Shown here one piece after another: positions 28,880 through 33,930 of a stretch of 33,930 bases of DNA (positions are counted from its first letter, which is position 1; every line of letters starts with the position of its first letter). Below the pieces are notes generated by a model. That model saw only the letters and a list, made by a program, of their open reading frames with translations. It was not told the origin of the DNA and made no database searches. The stretch is from Carideicomes alvinocaridis (GTDB lineage: Bacteria > Pseudomonadota > Alphaproteobacteria > Rhodobacterales > Rhodobacteraceae). Both the position numbers and the translations under genes were made by a program. The stretch lies in contig SRJI02000048.1 in assembly GCA_005473895.2 (NCBI GenBank), positions 1-33,930 on the forward strand, read 5' to 3'.

Positions 28880-30094
28880 TTACCCGGCCAGCGCGCGGTC
28901 CAGCCGCTCGTCCACCTTCTCGAGAAAGCCCATCGTGGTGAGCCAGCCCTGGTCCGGCCCCACCAGCAGCGCCAGGTCCTTGGTCATGAATCCGGCCTCC
29001 ACCGTCTCGACGACCACGCGCTCCAGCGTCGTGGCAAAGCTCATCAGCGCCTCGTTCCCGTCGAGCTTGGCGCGGTGCTTCAGCCCGCCGGTCCAGGCGT
29101 AGATCGAGGCGATGGAGTTGGTCGAGGTCTGCTCGCCCCGCTGGTGCTGGCGGTAGTGCCGGGTGACGGTGCCATGCGCCGCCTCGGCCTCCACGATTCC
29201 GCCGTCCGGTGTCATCAGCTGCGAGGTCATCAGCCCGAGCGAGCCGTAACCCTGCGCGACCGTGTCGGACTGCACGTCGCCGTCGTAGTTCTTGCAGGCC
29301 CAGACATAGCCGCCCGACCACTTCAGCGACGAGGCCACCATGTCGTCGATCAGCCGGTGCTCGTACCAGATGCCCTTGTCCTTGAACTTTTCCTCGAACT
29401 CTTCCTCGAAGACCTGCTGGAACAGGTCCTTGAACCGCCCGTCATAGGACTTGATGATCGTGTTCTTGGTGGAGAGGTAGACCGGCCAGCCGAGGTTCAG
29501 CCCGTAATTGAACGAGGCCCGGGCGAAATCGATGATCGAGGCGTCGAGGTTGTACATCGCCATGGTCACGCCGGCCGACGGCGCGTCGAAGACCTCGCGC
29601 TCGATCACGGTGCCGTCCTCGCCCTCGAATTTCAGGGTGATCTTGCCCGCGCCGGGAAAGTGGAAGTCGGTCGCGCGGTACTGGTCGCCATAGGCATGGC
29701 GGCCGACCACGATCGGCTTCGTCCAGCCCGGCACCAGCCGCGGCACGTTGCGGCAGATGATCGGCGCGCGGAAGACCACGCCGCCGAGGATGTTGCGGAT
29801 GGTGCCGTTGGGGCTGCGCCACATCTTCTTGAGGCCGAATTCCTCCACCCGCGCCTCGTCGGGGGTGATGGTGGCGCATTTCACGCCGACGCCGACCTCC
29901 TTGATCTTCTCGGCCGCGTCGATGGTGATCTGGTCGTCGGTGCGGTCCCGCTCCTCGATCGACAGGTCGTAGTAGAGCAGGTCGATGTCGAGATAGGGCA
30001 GGATCAGTTTCGTCTTGATGAAGTCCCAGATGATCCGGGTCATTTCATCGCCGTCGATTTCGACGACGGGGTTGTCCACCTTGATCTTCGACAT
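28880..30094 (-). CDS. icd: NADP-dependent isocitrate dehydrogenase, homodimeric eukaryote-like type
   Basis: A 404-residue enzyme oxidising isocitrate to 2-oxoglutarate and CO2 in the TCA cycle. [20 protein letters not shown] is the usual start, and [19 protein letters not shown] (isocitrate phosphate-mimic binding Ser/Asn/Arg region) is conserved. [20 protein letters not shown] (metal-binding Asp residues) and [23 protein letters not shown] (NADP-binding loop with His/Arg/Thr) follow. Length and motif spelling match the approximately 404-residue homodimeric subfamily found in alphaproteobacteria and eukaryotes, not the E. coli type. ATG 30094 is preferred; starts at 30115 or 30190 add non-family residues. 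A 16-base palindrome lies upstream at 30218. Confidence 0.96.
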   Translation of the reverse strand: MSKIKVDNPVVEIDGDEMTRIIWDFIKTKLILPYLDIDLLYYDLSIEERDRTDDQITIDAAEKIKEVGVGVKCATITPDEARVEEFGLKKMWRSPNGTIRNILGGVVFRAPIICRNVPRLVPGWTKPIVVGRHAYGDQYRATDFHFPGAGKITLKFEGEDGTVIEREVFDAPSAGVTMAMYNLDASIIDFARASFNYGLNLGWPVYLSTKNTIIKSYDGRFKDLFQQVFEEEFEEKFKDKGIWYEHRLIDDMVASSLKWSGGYVWACKNYDGDVQSDTVAQGYGSLGLMTSQLMTPDGGIVEAEAAHGTVTRHYRQHQRGEQTSTNSIASIYAWTGGLKHRAKLDGNEALMSFATTLERVVVETVEAGFMTKDLALLVGPDQGWLTTMGFLEKVDERLDRALAG

Positions 30095-30217
30095 GAATCC
30101 GGTCCCTTCCGACATGGCTGCGGTCTGGCATGGGTGCCGCGACGCGCGCGGCAGGGACCCGAAGGCCGAGTCGGGCCCCTCCGCGCTCATAGCTCATGAC
30201 GGGCCGGCGTGAAACCT

Positions 30218-30233
30218 GTATGCGATTGCATAC
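30218..30233. promoter_or_regulatory. Palindrome upstream of icd
   Basis: GTATGC-GATT-GCATAC is a perfect inverted repeat with 6-base arms in an A/T-richer patch, 124 bases before the icd start and 35 bases after the MFS gene stop. It resembles a dimeric regulator operator (for example of the GntR class), but could also be a small 3' hairpin of the MFS transcript. No regulator gene is nearby. Confidence 0.4.
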
Positions 30234-30267
30234 TTAATTCGGCGCGGGTCCGGACCCGGTGCGCTGC

Positions 30268-31488
30268 CTATTCGGCGGGCGCTTCGGCGCGCTTGCGGTG
30301 GATATGGCGCAGCCGGCGCATCAGCAGAACCGCCAGCACCGCGAAGACGAAGATGCCCCCAGCCAGCGGCAGCGGCGTGCCGTCGAAGGCCAGCCCCACC
30401 GGGATCGCGATCACCACGCCGATCACCGTGCCGATTGCGGCGATGATGCTGGCGGCCAGCCCCGCGATATGGCCCATAGGCTCCATCGCGAAGGCGTTGA
30501 TATTGCCCATGGTAAAGCCGAGCTGCAGGAAGACCGTGGCCTGCCAGCAGACGAAGATCACGAAGAACACCGTGTCGGGCGGGGTCAGCAGGCAGGTGAC
30601 GATCATGATCGCCGAGGCGCAGACTTGCGTGCTGAGTGCCGCGGTCACGATGGTGCGCATCCCGATCTTCATCACGATGGCCGCGTTGATCATGCTCGAA
30701 CAGCCGGCGAGCAGGGCGATGCCGCCGAAGATCCACGGGAACAGGTCGTTATGGCCGAAGCGCAGATCGTAGATCATCTGCACCGAGGACAGCATGGAGA
30801 ACATCATCCCGAAGATCAGCGCCTGCACCCCGATGGAGACCCGGACCTCGGGGGTGGAGATCACCTCCTTGACCGCCGAGAGGATGGAGCTGGCCCGGAA
30901 GGGCCGCCGCCGCGCGGGCTCCAGCGGCTCATCGAGGCGTAGCAGGATCCATGCGGTGGAGATGACCGAGAACAGCACGAAGGCGAGGAAGATCGCCCGC
31001 CAGCCGGCCAGCGCGATGATCCCGGACCCCATGAGCGGCGCGATGGCCGGGACCAGGGTGAAGACGGTCAGCACGAAGGACATGATCCGCGCCATGTCCC
31101 TGCCGTCGAAGAGATCGCGCACCACGGCCAGCGTGACCACGCGCGGCCCCGAGGCGCCCATCCCCTGGAAGAACCGCGCGATGAGCAGCACCTCCAGCGA
31201 GCGCGACTGCCAGGCCACCAGCGCCGAGGCGATATAGAGCGCCGCACCGCCCAGGATCACCGGCTTGCGCCCCACCGCGTCCGAGATCGGCCCGACGAAC
31301 AGCGTGCCCAGCCCCATGCCCAGCATGAAGAGGGTGATGATGAGCTGGACCTTGTTGGGCTCGTTCGGGCTCAGCGTTTCGGTGATCTCGGGCACCGCCG
31401 GAAGCATGGCGTCGATCGTGATGGCGATGGTCGCAAAGCTCATCGCCATCATCGCGACGAACTCGACCCGGGAAATCCTGGCGCTCAT
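30268..31488 (-). CDS. MFS drug-resistance transporter, Bcr/CflA type
   Basis: A 406-residue, 12-helix major facilitator protein of the multidrug/Bcr-CflA family, probably a proton-coupled exporter. The N-terminus has the characteristic ATIAITIDAMLPAVPEI segment (first helix with Asp and Pro). Motif A follows helix 2 as GPISDAVGRKPVILGGA, and the helix 4-5 part ASGPRVVTLAVVRDLFDGRDMARIMS is typical of Bcr/CflA proteins. The second half is more divergent. It is a single-gene unit, with 173 bases to icd downstream and a 355-base gap upstream. The substrate is unknown. Confidence 0.92.
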   Translation of the reverse strand: MSARISRVEFVAMMAMSFATIAITIDAMLPAVPEITETLSPNEPNKVQLIITLFMLGMGLGTLFVGPISDAVGRKPVILGGAALYIASALVAWQSRSLEVLLIARFFQGMGASGPRVVTLAVVRDLFDGRDMARIMSFVLTVFTLVPAIAPLMGSGIIALAGWRAIFLAFVLFSVISTAWILLRLDEPLEPARRRPFRASSILSAVKEVISTPEVRVSIGVQALIFGMMFSMLSSVQMIYDLRFGHNDLFPWIFGGIALLAGCSSMINAAIVMKIGMRTIVTAALSTQVCASAIMIVTCLLTPPDTVFFVIFVCWQATVFLQLGFTMGNINAFAMEPMGHIAGLAASIIAAIGTVIGVVIAIPVGLAFDGTPLPLAGGIFVFAVLAVLLMRRLRHIHRKRAEAPAE

Positions 31489-31843
31489 GGGGGCTCCGGC
31501 TGTGGGTTGTGATGGCAGCGCTATCAGGCTGCCCCGGGGGTGGCCAGTGCGCTGGCGCAGATTGCGGTGTGCAGCGGTGCGGTCGGGGCGCGGATGCCGC
31601 GTTCCTCGGCAACCGCAAAGGCTGAGCTAGGGACAGCCTCACCGGTCATGAAATTGGGAACGGCGCCACGGCGGGTGCCACGGCACGGCCAACAGCTATG
31701 GCACGGATAACGCAGCTGCGGAGGGACCAGGACAGAGCAGCTGCGGCGACGAATAAGCGTACCGCCTCTGTGATGTGATGGCGCCGCCGGAGATGCTGCA
31801 CTCTGGCGCCGTGCCGCGGCCAGAGGTACGGCCGCCGCGGTTC
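31489..31843. other. Gene-free stretch between the MFS gene and the DsbA/FrnE-like gene
   Basis: These 355 bases upstream of the MFS gene hold no believable coding frame on either strand. Frames crossing it are short, biased by neighbours or lack homology. It is less GC-rich and more uneven in codon-position composition than the rest. An imperfect inverted arrangement, CCGCGGCC and GGCCGCCGCGG, lies at about 31814-31840 just past the DsbA-like gene stop and could be its terminator. The MFS promoter should be here, but no clear -35/-10 pair was found. Confidence 0.5.
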
Positions 31844-32494
31844 CTACGCCCCGTCGGGCTCGTCGATCTGGCTCTCGATCTCGGCGATCACCTTTTCCCA
31901 CAGCTCGGGCGGCTGGGCGCCCGGCACCGCGTGCTGGCCGTTCACCACGAAGGTGGGCACGCCGGTGACGCCCATCTCGCGCGAGGCGGCGTCGCGCTCG
32001 CGGATCGAGGCGGCGTCGGCCTCCGATTGCAGCAGGCGCATCACCACGCCGGCATCCATGCCCACGCCATCGGCGATATCGGCCAGCACCTCGTGATCAC
32101 CCAGGTCCCGGCCCTCCTTGAAATAGGCCTTGAACAGGCGGTCGACGACGAAGCCCTGGCGCTGCTCGATCCCGGCCCAGTGGATCAGGCGGTGGGCGTC
32201 GATCGTGTTGGGGGTGCGGGTGATCCGGTCCCACTCGATCTCCAGCCCGATCCCCGCGGCATGGTCCATGATGGGGCGATAGGCCTCCAGCGCGCCCTCG
32301 GCCCCGCCGAACTTGGCCTCCAGGTAGGCGCGACGGTCCATCCCCTCGGCCGGCATGTCGGGGTTGAGCTGGAACGGATGCCATTCGATCGTGAACGGAT
32401 GATCCGGCCGGGCCTCCAGCGCGCGGTCGAGCTGGGTCTTGCCGATATAGCACCAAGGGCAGATCGGATCGGAGAGGATGTCGAGCTTGATCAT
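31844..32494 (-). CDS. DsbA-family oxidoreductase, FrnE-like
   Basis: A 216-residue thioredoxin-fold protein. The redox motif CPWC lies at residues 12-15 in LDILSDPICPWCYIGK. The cis-Pro loop is GVTGVPTFVVNGQHAVPGAQ, and the helical insert with RLIHWAGIEQRQ is typical of FrnE/2-hydroxychromene-2-carboxylate isomerase relatives. It has no signal peptide, so it acts in the cytoplasm as a disulfide isomerase-like or glutathione-dependent enzyme; the exact reaction is unknown. ATG 32494 overlaps the acyl-CoA synthetase stop by four bases (ATGA), so the two genes are co-transcribed. The end lies before the 355-base gap. Confidence 0.92.
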   Translation of the reverse strand: MIKLDILSDPICPWCYIGKTQLDRALEARPDHPFTIEWHPFQLNPDMPAEGMDRRAYLEAKFGGAEGALEAYRPIMDHAAGIGLEIEWDRITRTPNTIDAHRLIHWAGIEQRQGFVVDRLFKAYFKEGRDLGDHEVLADIADGVGMDAGVVMRLLQSEADAASIRERDAASREMGVTGVPTFVVNGQHAVPGAQPPELWEKVIAEIESQIDEPDGA

Positions 32495-33930
32495 GGGGCC
32501 GGCTTGTAGCCCTCGCGCAGGCGACGACGCAAGATCTTCCCGTTCGCGTTCACGGGCAGAGCGTCTCGGCGAAGGAAGAGGCGGGGCTGCTTGTAGCGGG
32601 CGAGATGGGCCTCGGCATGGCGCTGCAGGGCGGGCTGGCCGGGATCCGCGGCGCCGGGGGCGAGGGTGTAGAACAGCGCGATGACGCGGGTGCCGGGCTT
32701 CACCTCCACGTCGGTGGCGGCGCAGGGGCCGAGGCCGGGCAGGGCAGCCATCGCCGTCTCCACCTCGATGGGCGAGACGCGGTAGCCGCCGGCATTCATC
32801 ATGTCGTCGGCGCGGCCGAGATAGGTGACCTGGCCCTCGGCATCCATCGCGCCGCGATCGCCGGTCAGGAACCACCCGTTACGCAGGCGGGCGGCGGTCT
32901 CCTCCGGGGCGTCCAGGTAGCCCAGCATCAGGCCGGGATCGTCGCGATGGACGGCGATCTCTCCCTCGGCGCCCAGCTCCGCGGGGCGGTCCTCCTCGCC
33001 GAGGATCGCGACGCAGCGCCCCGGCTGCGCCCGTCCCAGCGTGGCGGGATCGGCCGGGGCGTCCGGGCAGGAGGAGATGAAGGTGGAGCATTCCGACATG
33101 CCGAAAGCCTCGTGGACGGGCCGGCCGGTGGCGCAGGTCCAGGCGTCGCGAATGGCCGGGTCCATCTTCTCCCCGGCCGAAAGCCCGTGGCGCAGGCGGG
33201 GCAGGTCGAGCTTCGGGTGATGCCTGAGAAGTTGCCTGTAAACCCCGGGGGCCGCGGCGAAAAGCGTCGCCTCGTGATCGCGCAGGAGATCCGGCAGCGT
33301 GGCGGGATCGGTCCCGACGGCAGGGATCAGCGCGGTGGCGCCGGCGGTCCAGGGATCCATCAGCCCGGTGCCCAGCGTGTAGGTCCAGTTGAAGGCGCCG
33401 GCATGCAGCAGCCGGTCCTCGCCGGTCAGCCCGTACCAGCCCTGCATCATCATCTGGCGCGCCCAGATCGCGCGATGGGCATGGACGACGCCGCGCGGCC
33501 GCCCCGACGTGCCGGAGGTGAAGACGATATAGGCAGGGCGCTCCGGGTCGCCCATGGCGTAATCGCTGGGCGGATGGTCCCGCAGGGCACGCAAATCCGC
33601 CAGATCGAGCACCGGAAGCGAGGTATCCGGGCAGACGACATCGGGATCGCGCAGGATACCCGCCGGACGCAGATCGGAGATCAGCGTCGCGACCTCCGGC
33701 TCGGTCAGCTGCGCCGAGCTCGGCGCCGGCACCAGCCCCGCCGCGATCGCGCCGAGATAGGCGATGGGGAAATCCACGCTGTTGCCGAGCCGCAGCAACA
33801 GCCGGTCGCCCGGGGCAAAGCCCCGAGCCAGCAGCCCCGCGCCGGTGGCGCGGATGGCGCGCTCCAGCGCGCCGTACTCCCACCGCTCGGCCCCTCCGGG
33901 GCCGAGCACCGCCAGCGCGAGGCGCGCGCT
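32491..33930 (-). CDS. Acyl-CoA synthetase / AMP-forming ligase (5' end outside the window)
   Basis: The frame is open to the right edge with family-like residues (SARLALAVLGPG then WEYGALERAI), so a short N-terminal part is missing. 479 residues are visible. The enzyme adenylates a carboxylic acid with ATP and transfers it to CoA. The P-loop is VFTSGTSGRPRGVVHAH, with AFGMSECSTF as the A5-type motif. Motif A7 is FLTGDRGAMD, A8 is YLGRADDMMNAGGYRVSP, and the adenylation Lys is in VNANGKILRRRL near the C-terminus. The sequence recalls benzoate-CoA ligase/acetyl-CoA synthetase-like relatives acting on aromatic or medium-chain acids; substrate undecided. It is followed by the overlapping DsbA/FrnE-like gene. 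Confidence 0.93.
   Translation of the reverse strand, partial: SARLALAVLGPGGAERWEYGALERAIRATGAGLLARGFAPGDRLLLRLGNSVDFPIAYLGAIAAGLVPAPSSAQLTEPEVATLISDLRPAGILRDPDVVCPDTSLPVLDLADLRALRDHPPSDYAMGDPERPAYIVFTSGTSGRPRGVVHAHRAIWARQMMMQGWYGLTGEDRLLHAGAFNWTYTLGTGLMDPWTAGATALIPAVGTDPATLPDLLRDHEATLFAAAPGVYRQLLRHHPKLDLPRLRHGLSAGEKMDPAIRDAWTCATGRPVHEAFGMSECSTFISSCPDAPADPATLGRAQPGRCVAILGEEDRPAELGAEGEIAVHRDDPGLMLGYLDAPEETAARLRNGWFLTGDRGAMDAEGQVTYLGRADDMMNAGGYRVSPIEVETAMAALPGLGPCAATDVEVKPGTRVIALFYTLAPGAADPGQPALQRHAEAHLARYKQPRLFLRRDALPVNANGKILRRRLREGYKPAP

Overview
The window is about 34 kb of GC-rich DNA with tightly packed, often ATGA-overlapping genes. Its gene set points to a marine or soil alphaproteobacterium of the Rhodobacteraceae/Paracoccaceae (Roseobacter-Rhodobacter group): a DctPQM TRAP transporter with a DctB/DctD two-component system, a one-cysteine DksA, a DUF2927 lipoprotein, a MoxR/CoxE-type pair and a homodimeric-type NADP isocitrate dehydrogenase. 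This assignment is inferred from family content, not from a marker gene. No rRNA, tRNA, CRISPR array, insertion sequence or phage gene was seen.

Layout. (1) 1-8616, plus strand: the end of an aldehyde dehydrogenase, a complete branched-chain-amino-acid-type ABC importer (binding protein, two permeases, two ATPases, the second with a long Pro/Ala-rich tail), a second aldehyde dehydrogenase and a flotillin/SPFH protein. Two related dehydrogenases bracketing the importer suggest uptake and oxidation of an aldehyde-yielding, perhaps aromatic, substrate. (2) 8617-9073: a gene-free stretch with two tandem copies of a hairpin-bearing repeat that recurs at 12148 and, inverted, at 20022. (3) 9074-12116, plus: a D-2-hydroxyacid dehydrogenase, then an overlapping MaoC / CitE-like lyase / crotonase set acting on CoA esters. 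(4) 12249-13433, minus: an orphan cytochrome P450. (5) 13618-20005, plus: dctB-dctD and dctP-dctQ-dctM for C4-dicarboxylate sensing and uptake. The regulator has a degenerate AAA+ domain, and the gap before dctP carries two matching palindromes on one helix face.

(6) 20194-26276, minus: M48 protease, DedA-like protein, a small membrane protein, CoxE-type VWA protein, a 55-residue membrane protein too short for routine ORF calling, DUF2927 lipoprotein, GNAT acetyltransferase and MoxR AAA+ ATPase. This is probably one envelope-related cluster built around a MoxR-VWA pair. (7) 26458-28138, plus: dksA with a structured leader, and an FAD monooxygenase. (8) 28199-33930, minus: YitT-like membrane protein, icd, a Bcr/CflA-type MFS exporter, a 355-base gap, a DsbA/FrnE-like oxidoreductase and an acyl-CoA synthetase running off the end.

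The most unusual items are: the DctD-like regulator lacking GAFTGA and the Walker A lysine beside a promoter region with no visible -24/-12 element; the LivG-type ATPase with an altered ABC signature; the LivF tail; the dispersed 3'-end repeat; a second intergenic element made of two tandem A/T-rich hairpins; and the MoxR-VWA-lipoprotein cluster.
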